Positions 43,493 to 52,276 of a DNA stretch of 64,000 bases are shown piece after piece. Numbering within the stretch: the first letter of the stretch is position 1; the number at the start of each line of letters is the position of its first letter. The notes under the pieces were generated by a model. The model was not told the origin of the DNA. It worked only from the letters and a program-made list of their open reading frames with translations, and ran no database searches. A program made the translations under genes and the position numbers. Source of the stretch: Azospirillum oleiclasticum (lineage in GTDB: Bacteria > Pseudomonadota > Alphaproteobacteria > Azospirillales > Azospirillaceae); assembly GCF_013423485.1 (NCBI RefSeq), contig NZ_JABFFR010000020.1:1-64000 (forward strand), written 5' to 3'.

Positions 43493-45335
43493 ACAATCGC
43501 CGATCACCGCGACAGCGGTTCCTCCCGCCCCGCCGTCGACACCGGCCGTGTCTCGAGCCGACCGTACGGCCCCGGAGAGGGCACGCAGCCCGGTCTACGG
43601 CTACTCCTATCTGCCCGTGCGCGGTGACCTCATCGACCGCCTGGCGCATGCTTGGCAAAGCCGGTTCACACTGTCGGTGTCACCGGCCGCCACGATGCTG
43701 GCCTTCGCCGATTGGGCGGTGCACCTCGCCAATGCGCCGGGCAAGCAGGCCGAACTGGTCGACAAGGCGCTGCGCAAGTCGATGCGGCTTCTCGTCCACA
43801 TGGCATCCTCCGGCCTGGACCCGGACGCCCCGCCGTGCATCACGCCACTGCCGGCCGACCGCCGCTTTGTGGACGCCGACTGGCGTGCCTTCCCCTTTTC
43901 CCTGTACGCCCAGTCGTTCCTGCTGCTGCAGCAATGGGTGCACAACGCCACCACGGACATTCCCGGTATTGCCCGAGAGAACGCGCGCATCGTGCCCTTC
44001 GTCACCCGCCAGATGCTGGACGTGCTGGCGCCCTCCAACCATCCCCTCACCAATCCGGAGGTCGTCCGCGCCGCGTATGCCAACTCGGGCATGAACTTCG
44101 TCCAGGGGGCGCGCAACTGTCTGGAAGACGCGATGCGGTTGATGACCGGACGCCGTCCGGTCGGGCTCGACGCTTTCCAGGTCGGGCGCAACGTTGCCGT
44201 GACGGCGGGGCAGGTCGTCTTCCGCAACGAACTGATGGAGCTGATCCAATACGCCCCGGCCACCGGAACCGTGCATACCGAGCCGGTGCTGATCGTGCCG
44301 GCCTGGATCATGAAATACTACATCCTCGACCTTTCCCCGGAGAATTCGCTGGTCCGCTTCCTGGTCGAGAGCGGCTTCACCGTTTTCATCATTTCCTGGC
44401 GCAATCCGGGGACGGAGTTCCGCGACGTCGGGCTGGACGACTACCGCAGGCTTGGACCCATGGCGGCGCTGGACGCCATCGCCGCGATCTGCGGGGGTCG
44501 GCTGGTGCACGCCTGCGGCTATTGCCTGGGCGGCACGCTGCTCGCGGTCACCGCCGCTGCCATGGCGCGCGACGATGACCAGCGGCTGGCGACGGTGACC
44601 CTGCTGGCGGCACAGACCGACTTCACCGAGGCCGGTGAGCTGATGCTGTTCATCAACGAGAGTCAGGTCGCCTATCTCGAGGACGCCATGTGGGATGCCG
44701 GCTATCTTGATATCGACCAGATGGCCGGCGCCTTCCAGATGCTGCGCTCCAACGATCTCATCTGGTCCCGCATCGTCCGCCAGTATCTGCTGGGCGAGCG
44801 GTCGCCGGTGAACGACCTGATGGCCTGGAACGCTGATGGCACGCGGCTGCCCTACCGGATGCACTCCGAATACATGCGCCACCTCCTGCTCGACAATGAT
44901 CTGGCGGAAGGGCGCTACCGCGTGGACGGTCGGCCGGTGGCGGTGACCGACATCCGCACTCCCATCTTCGCCGTGGCGACGGAACGGGACCACGTCGCCC
45001 CCTGGCGTTCGGTCTACAAGATCCACCTGTTGAGCGACACGGCAGTCAGTTTCGTGCTGACCGGTGGAGGGCACAATGCCGGCATCGCCACCGGGCGCAA
45101 TCGACCCGACGGCATCTTCCGGCGAACTGAGCGTGATGCCGACGCACGTTATGTGGATCCCGACACATGGCTGGCAACGACACCGGCGGAACCGGGCTCG
45201 TGGTGGACGGCCTGGGCGGACTGGCTTGCCCGCCACTCCACCAACGAGTTGCCCGCCTCATCGATACTTGGTGCGCCGGAACGGGGTTACCCGGCCCTGT
45301 GCCCCGCACCAGGCCACTATGTGCTGGAACCATAG
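43470..45335 (+). CDS. phaC: Class I poly(3-hydroxyalkanoate) synthase
   Basis: This 621-residue polymerase joins hydroxyacyl-CoA units into storage polyester. The N-terminal PhaC domain has FPFSLYAQSFLLLQQW and related stretches. The lipase-like box is GYCLGG with catalytic Cys352, the Asp is Asp507 (ERDHVAPW) and the His is His535 (GGGHNAGI). The length is close to class I enzymes. No phaA/phaB genes are nearby, so this is a second, stress-linked copy rather than the main synthesis operon (inference). The 14-bp box at 43113 probably controls it. Confidence 0.93.
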   Translation: MDALSLPEQSPITATAVPPAPPSTPAVSRADRTAPERARSPVYGYSYLPVRGDLIDRLAHAWQSRFTLSVSPAATMLAFADWAVHLANAPGKQAELVDKALRKSMRLLVHMASSGLDPDAPPCITPLPADRRFVDADWRAFPFSLYAQSFLLLQQWVHNATTDIPGIARENARIVPFVTRQMLDVLAPSNHPLTNPEVVRAAYANSGMNFVQGARNCLEDAMRLMTGRRPVGLDAFQVGRNVAVTAGQVVFRNELMELIQYAPATGTVHTEPVLIVPAWIMKYYILDLSPENSLVRFLVESGFTVFIISWRNPGTEFRDVGLDDYRRLGPMAALDAIAAICGGRLVHACGYCLGGTLLAVTAAAMARDDDQRLATVTLLAAQTDFTEAGELMLFINESQVAYLEDAMWDAGYLDIDQMAGAFQMLRSNDLIWSRIVRQYLLGERSPVNDLMAWNADGTRLPYRMHSEYMRHLLLDNDLAEGRYRVDGRPVAVTDIRTPIFAVATERDHVAPWRSVYKIHLLSDTAVSFVLTGGGHNAGIATGRNRPDGIFRRTERDADARYVDPDTWLATTPAEPGSWWTAWADWLARHSTNELPASSILGAPERGYPALCPAPGHYVLEP

Positions 45336-46333
45336 AAGCGTGTCAAAACATGCTCGCGGAAGACCTGTGACGACCCTCCTCCCGATACATTGTGGTTATT
45401 TTTGTCCTGCGTCACAGGAATTAAAAGGAGATGACGGGATAAATTTGATAATGCCCCAATATTTTCGAACTCAATATATCAATTTAACTCAGATTGACAC
45501 TACGAAGTCGTTAAATTTTACGGTGCTTTTGTTGTTTTCCATACTTATACAGAGTATAAGTATCATTATTGAAGAATTTTAGACAATATTTTCTATTTTG
45601 CATTTATTAAATAATCCGATACCACGTGGATATTTATCTTCATAGAACATAAAAGCTGACGACGTCGCCGCCCTTCCATCTATTCAGGTCAAGACCGAGT
45701 CTTCCCCAATCCAGGGCAACGTGCCCACGACCGAACATGAGTTCCGATTGTCCGTTTCCGACATCGGTGAACCTGTTTCCAACTGTCATCGGATCGATTC
45801 CGGATCGCCGTAATTCGTTTACGCAGTCGCCAATGAGTTTCCGAAACGTCAACCTCGGCTGTCAATCGCGGCAGCCGGCCGGCGCGCGGAACGCGTCCAT
45901 GCGTTGTGCCAGATGGCTGGAGCCACACGAGTATCGCGGACGGGAAGCCGTCGCGCCAAGCTGTGCGTGAGAACAGTCGTTGCGGGACGGTCGGCGAGTT
46001 CACGCGTCAGAGCGGCCATGAGGCGCGCCACGCGACGTCTGCATCTTCGTTTCCGAGATCCACCAGTTCGTTTCAGAGCAAGGATGTAACGGGGGAGACC
46101 AAGCCGGAGCGATATCGATAAACCGTCACGGTACCGAGTGACGGACAGACCGGAACCGCCGCCATGCTGGAGGCTCATTGGAACCTGACCAGTCCAAACG
46201 AACTCTGACTCCCCCGGCATCCAATCGCGTCATGCGCAGTCGGCAGGCCCGCACGTCGACGTAGTCACTCAAAATTCGTCTACAACCGAATGATGATCGT
46301 TCACGATACACGGCAGCAACGGAGGAAGCCACC
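45336..46333. other. Long gap with AT-rich tract, no firm gene
   Basis: From about 45400 to 45640 the sequence is strongly AT-rich and looks non-coding. One weak frame is listed separately (45640-45852). From 45853 to 46333 overlapping frames on both strands are all unconvincing. The ribosome binding site for the next gene ends the stretch. Confidence 0.4.
45640..45852 (-). CDS. Possible small protein, 70 residues, TTG start
   Basis: The frame starts at TTG 45852 with GAGG just upstream. It reads LIGDCVNELRRSGIDPMTVG, then ELMFGRGHVALDWGRLGLDL. The composition is protein-like and less GC-rich than the neighbours, and the 3' end lies in AT-rich sequence. It could be a gene fragment. No family is recognised. 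Confidence 0.3.
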   Translation of the reverse strand: MTFRKLIGDCVNELRRSGIDPMTVGNRFTDVGNGQSELMFGRGHVALDWGRLGLDLNRWKGGDVVSFYVL

Positions 46334-46621
46334 ATGATGAATGCCGTCGCCTTCGCCGAGACCCTGGCCCTGGCCGCGTTCAGCGCAGCGGAAGCGTCCG
46401 CCGCCCGTGCCCGCGCGAATGCTGCGGCGGCCAGTCGCCGGACAGCGGACGCGGCGGTGATCCGGGCCCTGGCGGATCAGGGCGCCGTCATCGAGACGCT
46501 GCTGGTGGCGTTGCGCGACGAGCGTCACCGGGCCGCGCAGCTCGAGCGCTTGGTGGACGATCTGCGGGACGAGATCGACGATCTCGAGGGCGAGCTCGTC
46601 ACGGCGCGCGGCAACCATTGA
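46334..46621 (+). CDS. Small coiled-coil protein, 95 residues
   Basis: The protein is Ala-rich at the N-terminus and ends in a heptad-patterned helix (AAQLERLVDDLRDEIDDLEG), a likely coiled coil. The start has GGAGGA upstream (46321-46326). No family is recognised and it has no export signal. Confidence 0.6.
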   Translation: MMNAVAFAETLALAAFSAAEASAARARANAAAASRRTADAAVIRALADQGAVIETLLVALRDERHRAAQLERLVDDLRDEIDDLEGELVTARGNH

Positions 46622-46693
46622 CGGGCACGATCAGAAACGGGAGGGCGGCGACCGGGTTGGTCGCCGCCCCAACATCACGCTATCGGACATGTC

Positions 46694-47288
46694 TCACGCA
46701 CACCGGGCCAGTCCACCGACGCGCGGCTCCAAGGCGTTGTCCACCGCGAGAAGGGGACGGGAACGTTGCTGCCGCTGGCGTCGATCCACCCGTCCGTAGA
46801 CCGCGGCGGCATCCATCCCGCCAGCCTTGATCCCGGCCGCCTCGACCTCTGTCATTCCGGCCAGCAGTGGCATCACCCGGTCACGCAGTCCCTGGGGCAG
46901 CGTGTGCAGCCGGGGCTCTGCCCGGAGATCGCCGCAGATGTACAAGGCTCGCCGGTAGCACGCCCGCGCCGCCTTCCGCCAGTCCTGCTCGTGCCGTTCC
47001 GCATCGGGATCGAACCGGCCCTTCTCCTCGGCCCTGAGTTCCCGGAACACCTCCTGCACGTTGGCGGCGACATGTCCGGCTTCCGCCCCGGCCTCGGCCA
47101 ATTCGTCGTACCCGTCGCCTCCACCACCACCCCCGAAGGGACGGATGATCCACTGTCCGACCTCCTGGACCACGCGACCCGATGCGTCCATGACCGTGCG
47201 TCCGGCCTGCCAGACCGCGCGCGCCGAACCGGGCGCCTTTGGCCGCCGCCGCCATGCCCCGGATGATCGCCTGGATGATCGCTCCCAT
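46694..47288 (-). pseudogene. Hypothetical gene interrupted by a frameshift
   Basis: A strong ribosome binding site (GGAGGGAGGG) precedes ATG 47288, which opens MGAIIQAIIRGMAAAAK. The sensible continuation (VWQAGRTVMDASGRVVQEVG, WIIRPFGGGGGGDGYDELAE, down to the stop at 46694) is one frame over. The switch is at about 47238-47240 (CCAAAGG on the minus strand), so one base was gained or lost, or ribosomes shift here. The intact product would be about 197 residues with a Gly-rich hinge and a helical C-terminal part containing two Cys. The family is unknown. Confidence 0.55.
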
Positions 47289-47479
47289 GATGCCCTCCCT
47301 CCCGTGGATTGCTCCTCGCCTTGGTATGGGCTCGGGGAAAGCAAGAGAGTCGGTTTCTCTTTGATCGGCGAGTTTGTCCGTACCGAGTTGCGACGGCTCG
47401 TGGCTTGCTCCGGGGCAGGCCAGCATCAATCCGGTCGCGAATTCACCGATGCGATGCCCAAGCCTTCAGCGGGGGTGTG

Positions 47480-48259
47480 ATGGACGACGAGGCCATCCGC
47501 GAGATTACACGGCGTCACGCCCGCTGCATTCTTTTCTGGACGCGGAGACGGGCCGATGTGGCGCGACGAATATCCTTTTCTCATTGGCGTTTTCGATGCT
47601 GCTCGCGCGATGGCGCGCTGCGTCTCCGCCCCACACTCCTTGTCGGCGAGGCGGGTACCGGCAAGTCACGGCTCGCGCGCCGTGTCTTCGAGCGCCTCGG
47701 CCTGCCCTACACCGTCGCCCCGGTCGGCGGGACTGCCGACGCGCGGCTCCTCGGAACCGCCAAGGGGTGGTCGACGGGGCACGGCAGCGTCGTTGCGGAA
47801 GCGTTCCTCCGCCATCGCAAGGCCAATCCCGGCCTTGTTGTGGACGAACTGGAGAAGGTCGGGACATCGCGCCACAATGGAAGTCTCTGGGACGGTCTGC
47901 TCGGCCTCCTGGAACCGGAAACGAGCCGCCGCTGGCTCGATCCGTAGGTCGGCGAGATCGACGCCTCGGCGGTGAGCTGGATCTGCACCGCCAACAGCAT
48001 CGAGCCGCTGCCTGGTCCGTTGCGCTCCCGCCTGCGGGTCTTGCGGGTGCCGCAACCGAATGCCAGCCACGCCGAACCGTTGATCGCCTCGATCCTGGAC
48101 GACCTCGCCGCGGCACGCGGCCTCGACCGCCGCTGGCACCGTCTGGACGGTGAGGAGATGGCGGCACTGCGGGAGGCACTCGCCCAACACCGCTCGTTGC
48201 GCATTCTGTGCCGCCAGGTCGAGCGCGTTGTCGAAATGCGGGAGGCCCCCCATGCATGA
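47480..48259 (+). pseudogene. AAA-family ATPase gene with internal stop
   Basis: A P-loop ATPase with Walker A GEAGTGKS and Walker B VVDELEKV is followed by a TAG at 47945-47947, in the stretch that should continue as RRWLDP-x-VGEIDASAVSWICTAN. The same frame then runs on to the C-terminal AAA lid (RSRLRVLRVPQPNASHAEPL) and stops at 48257-48259. In the N-terminal part an alternative frame near 47556 reads better (WRDEYPFLIGVFDAARAM), so a frameshift is also likely. The gene appears decayed. It overlaps the next gene (ATGCATGA). Confidence 0.65.
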
Positions 48260-48740
48260 GCTGCTTCCGGAGTGGGACGATCCCATGTTGGTGGGTGAAC
48301 CGATCCGCCTACCCCAGGGGACCAAGGTCAAGCCGGGTTGGCGCCCCAAGTCGGTGGCTCTGATTGATTCCTACATGCGCGCCTTCCTGCGCGGCCTTGG
48401 CGGCGCCCGGACCCATGTCGCAGGCGTCGAGGTCCGCCGCGGCGACCTCATGGACCCAGCCTTTCTGCTTCCCGTCGTGGTAATCGGCGGCCTCGTCCCG
48501 TACCGGCGGGCCGTGGATGTCGTCCGCACCGACCGCACGTCGCTCGTCGGCTGGGTGGTCGTCGGGACCACCGGGCCGGCGGAGCCGCTGATCGACGCAG
48601 GGCTCATGGCGGCGGCGAAATGCCGCCGTTCCGGCGAAGCGTACCTCGATCCCCTTGTCGACAGGCTCGGTCCCGCCTTTGACGTCGTCGGCCTGCCTCT
48701 CGATCTCGACAACCTCGACGTCAAGGTCGCCTTCCGGTAG
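48252..48740 (+). CDS. Hypothetical protein following the ATPase pseudogene
   Basis: This 162-residue protein starts at ATG 48252 with GGGAGG upstream, overlapping the end of the ATPase frame. It has hydrophobic strands (FLLPVVVIGGLVPYRRAVDV; LVGWVVVGTTG) and may be a small alpha/beta protein. The overlap suggests it once worked with the ATPase. No family is recognised. Confidence 0.5.
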   Translation: MHELLPEWDDPMLVGEPIRLPQGTKVKPGWRPKSVALIDSYMRAFLRGLGGARTHVAGVEVRRGDLMDPAFLLPVVVIGGLVPYRRAVDVVRTDRTSLVGWVVVGTTGPAEPLIDAGLMAAAKCRRSGEAYLDPLVDRLGPAFDVVGLPLDLDNLDVKVAFR

Positions 48741-49606
48741 CAGAGTTCCAGTAATCACGTGAATGGACAAATGGGTCGAGGTGAACGTTACGACGGGTTA
48801 CGCATGAGCCCCCCGTCACTTCCGGAGACGGCGAATTTCAAGACGTTCTCCCCGGCATGACCGGGCAATATTATGCGGTCCAGCATCGACGGCCCTGCCG
48901 TACAGTCGCCGTGACCATCACCGTGGGCCGATCATGTTGGTGTGTATCGCCGCCAGCGCTTCCGCGACCAGGCGGCGGGAGACTGGTCAGCCAAGACGCG
49001 ACGACCAGCACAAGCCACGCGCACGCCGCCACTGCCTGCGTGGGCCACCGCAGGCGGCGGCAATCTGGAATGCCGGCAGCGACCGCCCGTTGTTCCGCAC
49101 AGCAAGGCCGAGGATCAATGCGGAACTCGTCCGGAAGCCAGTTCTCTATGCGCTTGCCGGTTTGCGGCTCGAACAGGATGGCGGTCGGCGCGACGCGTTC
49201 GTCCGGTCGGGGCCGTCCTCCCTTGGGCCTGGGCGGCCCAGGCGGGATCCGTGCCCAATGAACACTGACAGGGAGCCTGGATCAAGAAGGCCTGCCATAT
49301 TCCTTCCGACGCCCACAAACCCGATTTCATTGCACCCGCTTAACCTGGGTCAACGAGATTCATCCAATAAGTCAGAAAATTCATCACGTAAACGGCATTC
49401 TCCACAGAATTAATATATTAGATTAATTTTATATAATGGATATCAAGAAAATGTTGTTCTGAGACTCTTCGTCGCATCCTTTCAGTAAAGTCTTCACTGC
49501 CCAGACGGCCAAGATAAATTTCTAGTTTATATACGTCAAACAGCCTATTGATTCAAACACATACATTTTGATAAGGAAATTTTATCCAAACAATGGAGCC
49601 GACGCC
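48741..49606. other. Long gap before a sensor kinase, with AT-rich tract and a 14-bp box
   Basis: Frames on both strands between 48850 and 49330 are not convincing. From about 49370 the sequence turns AT-rich up to the kinase start. An FNR/DNR-like box lies at 49340-49353. Confidence 0.4.
49340..49353. promoter_or_regulatory. FNR/DNR-like 14-bp box
   Basis: TTAACCTGGGTCAA. It lies about 260 bases before the sensor kinase start, farther than the other boxes, so either the kinase has a long leader or the box controls something else. Confidence 0.4.
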
Positions 49607-52048
49607 ATGCGTTCGCGTTGGATTTCTGCAGCTTTGTTGCCATTGGCCGCCTATGCTCTACTCCTGTTGATCACGGTGGAACAATTGCACCAGGAAATCC
49701 TCGGAACCCATCTCGAGGATGAACTTGAAGATACAGTCAATTCTATTGAGCAACTGATCCAGCGCGAGACGTCTTTTCTCACCGGCTTGGCCATGGCTCA
49801 GACGACGGACGCGGACGTTATGGACACGCTTCAGGCACGGGCTGAACTGGCCCAACAGCTTCACCCGTCCATCCATGGCATCATGTTGCATGATCGGGAG
49901 CGGACAATCTTCGACTTCAGCGGGCCGCCGACCGCGTCGGCAGCCGGGGGTACGGACGTGGGTGAACCGTCACCCGTCTGGTCATCCGGCAAGCCGGAGA
50001 TCGGCAACCTGACCGCAGGGAAGATTCCCTTGCAGGTTCCGGTCTTCCAAGGCGGCGGAGTCGCTTACGTCATGACAGGGATGAGCGACCCTCTGATCTT
50101 TGTCGACCTGCTGCGATCGAGCATCACCGCCAAGGGGTGGGTTGCGGCCCTTCTCGACCGCACCCTCATGATCGCGGCACGCAGCGAACAGGGAGAAATC
50201 TTCATCGGCACACCGGCGACCCCCGATCTCATGGAGACGATCCGGATCGGGCGCACTGGTATCCAAAGGTCTGTCACCAAGGATGGCCGCCCCTCGTACT
50301 TGGCAACCAGCCCCCTGGGAGAGACCGGCTGGCATCTGGCCATGGCCATTCCCGTTTCCGTCGCGGAGCAGTCCTACCGACCGGTCTGGCTGCGATTCAT
50401 CGCCAATGGCGGGCTCATCCTTCTTGTTCTCGTCGCCGCGGTGGCTCTGGTCGTCTGGTTGAAGGTCCGTGGACTGGAAGCGCGAACGGAGACCCTGTCC
50501 AGCGGCCTGACCCAGGCCCATCGGGAAAGCGATGAAAAGTCGGCATTCATGGCAATAATCAGCCACGAGTTGCGCACTCCGCTCACTGGCATCCTCGGTT
50601 TCTCCGAGTTGCTGATGAAGTCGGACCTCACCCCGCGGCAGATGGGATGGGTGAAGCTCCAGGTCAGCAGCGGTCGTATCCTGCTCAATATCATCAACGA
50701 CATCCTGGATTACTCCAAGATCGAAGGCGGCCATGTCACGCTGGAGTCGATCGGGTTCGACATCGAAAGCCTGATCGATCGCTGCATGGCGTTGGTGAAG
50801 CCGATGGCGGAGTCCAAGGGCCTCGTTCTGCGGACGGAATTCGCGCCGGATTCCATCGGTCGGGTGAATGGCGATCCGACACGGTTGCAGCAGGTGATCG
50901 GAAACCTGCTGAACAACGCCGTCAAATTCACCGAACGTGGCGAGGTGTGCCTCTCGGTCGCGCTGAGACCGGCTGGCGGCGAGCGGGCGAACTTGCAGGT
51001 CAGCGTCCGCGACACAGGAATCGGGATCCCGGCGAGCCGCTCCGACCGGCTGTTCAAGCGCTTCGGCCAGGCCGACACATCGACGACGCGGACTCATGGC
51101 GGTACAGGGTTGGGCTTGGCGGTCTGCAAGGCGCTGGTGGAGATGATGGGCGGGACCATCGGCTTCGACAGCAGAGAAGGACATGGGAGCACCTTCCGCT
51201 TCACGGTGCCTCTGTCCGTTGCAAAAGCCCCGTCGGAGCTGCCTGGCCGGCCGCCGAAGGCGAATGTGTGCCCGCCGCCAGGCACCCGGATCCTGGTGGT
51301 CGAGGACAACCCGATCACCCAGGCGCTGACCCGGACGATCCTGGAGCAGGCCGGATACGGCGTGAGCACCGCCGGGACTGGCGAGGAGGCGGTGGCGGCG
51401 GTGGAGCGGGAACCGTTTGCCATCGTGCTGATGGACATCCATCTGCCGGGCATGGACGGCCTTGCCGCCACCCGCGCCATCCGCGCCATGCCGGGCGAGC
51501 GCGGGCGGATTCCGATCCTGGCCCTCTCCGCCGATGCGTTCCATGAGGACGTGGCGAACTGTCTGGCGGCCGGGTTGAACGGACACTTCGCCAAGCCGTT
51601 CGAGACGGAAGAACTTCTGCAAGCCGTCGCCAGCCTGCTGCGGTGCTCAAGCGATTCCGGAACCATGCGAAGCGGGCCACCCGGCGAATGCCGACCGGAT
51701 GCCGCATCGCTGTGGCCCCGGCCGGGAAGCATCGCTGCGTCGGTCGGTGCCGAGCAGGCCACCGCTATGTTGAAGATGTTCATCGAAAGGGTCAATGACG
51801 CCCTGGATGTTCTCTCGCGAGGTGCCAAAGACCCGACGGAGCTTTACGACGTCTCCCACCAACTGGTCGGTACTGCGGGAATGTTCGGCTACACCGGCAT
51901 CGTTGCGGCCGCTCGCGCCGTGTGCCTCGCCTGTCGGTCGGAAGACCCCGACCGGATGCAAGCGTCCCTGGCTGACCTGCAGACCATCCTGCGCGACTTC
52001 CTGGGGCAAGCTACCGCCAGCCAGGAAAGCGATCCCGCCGCCCCCTGA
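49607..52048 (+). CDS. Hybrid sensor histidine kinase with receiver and HPt domains
   Basis: This protein of about 813 residues has a membrane helix (residues 5-25), a periplasmic CACHE-type domain, and a second helix (about 262-285; NGGLILLVLVAAVALVVWLK). HisKA follows with MAIISHELRTPLTGILGFSE (about His320), then a HATPase (NLLNNAVKFT, DTGIGIP, GTGLGLAV). A receiver domain (LMDIHLPGMDG, about Asp610) and a C-terminal HPt (DVSHQLVGTAG, about His751) complete a full phosphorelay in one protein. ATG 49607 has GGAG at an 8-base spacing; an in-frame TTG at 49568 is a weaker start. Its final partner is not nearby. Confidence 0.9.
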   Translation: MRSRWISAALLPLAAYALLLLITVEQLHQEILGTHLEDELEDTVNSIEQLIQRETSFLTGLAMAQTTDADVMDTLQARAELAQQLHPSIHGIMLHDRERTIFDFSGPPTASAAGGTDVGEPSPVWSSGKPEIGNLTAGKIPLQVPVFQGGGVAYVMTGMSDPLIFVDLLRSSITAKGWVAALLDRTLMIAARSEQGEIFIGTPATPDLMETIRIGRTGIQRSVTKDGRPSYLATSPLGETGWHLAMAIPVSVAEQSYRPVWLRFIANGGLILLVLVAAVALVVWLKVRGLEARTETLSSGLTQAHRESDEKSAFMAIISHELRTPLTGILGFSELLMKSDLTPRQMGWVKLQVSSGRILLNIINDILDYSKIEGGHVTLESIGFDIESLIDRCMALVKPMAESKGLVLRTEFAPDSIGRVNGDPTRLQQVIGNLLNNAVKFTERGEVCLSVALRPAGGERANLQVSVRDTGIGIPASRSDRLFKRFGQADTSTTRTHGGTGLGLAVCKALVEMMGGTIGFDSREGHGSTFRFTVPLSVAKAPSELPGRPPKANVCPPPGTRILVVEDNPITQALTRTILEQAGYGVSTAGTGEEAVAAVEREPFAIVLMDIHLPGMDGLAATRAIRAMPGERGRIPILALSADAFHEDVANCLAAGLNGHFAKPFETEELLQAVASLLRCSSDSGTMRSGPPGECRPDAASLWPRPGSIAASVGAEQATAMLKMFIERVNDALDVLSRGAKDPTELYDVSHQLVGTAGMFGYTGIVAAARAVCLACRSEDPDRMQASLADLQTILRDFLGQATASQESDPAAP

Positions 52049-52276
52049 TGGCCGGTTCGGCGCACAACAGTATGTAAACAATGAAATCGCGTCTTTCAGC
52101 ACTGATGGAGACGGGCTCGAACAAGCGCTGGCTCTGGGGAACAGTGACAGTACGGAGCCCGTGCATCGTCCATCGAACCGAAATCCGGGCAGGTTCCGGG
52201 CCGTTTCTCGGCACGGCACAGGGAAGTCCGCCGTATGACGACCACGGCCAGAAGAGGAAAGGCCCGCGTCAACGCC

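Noticed and set aside
48857..49413. Overlapping plus-strand frames of 108-159 residues
   Set aside because: Three frames overlap with no ribosome binding sites and Arg/Pro/Gly-biased translations; none looks real.
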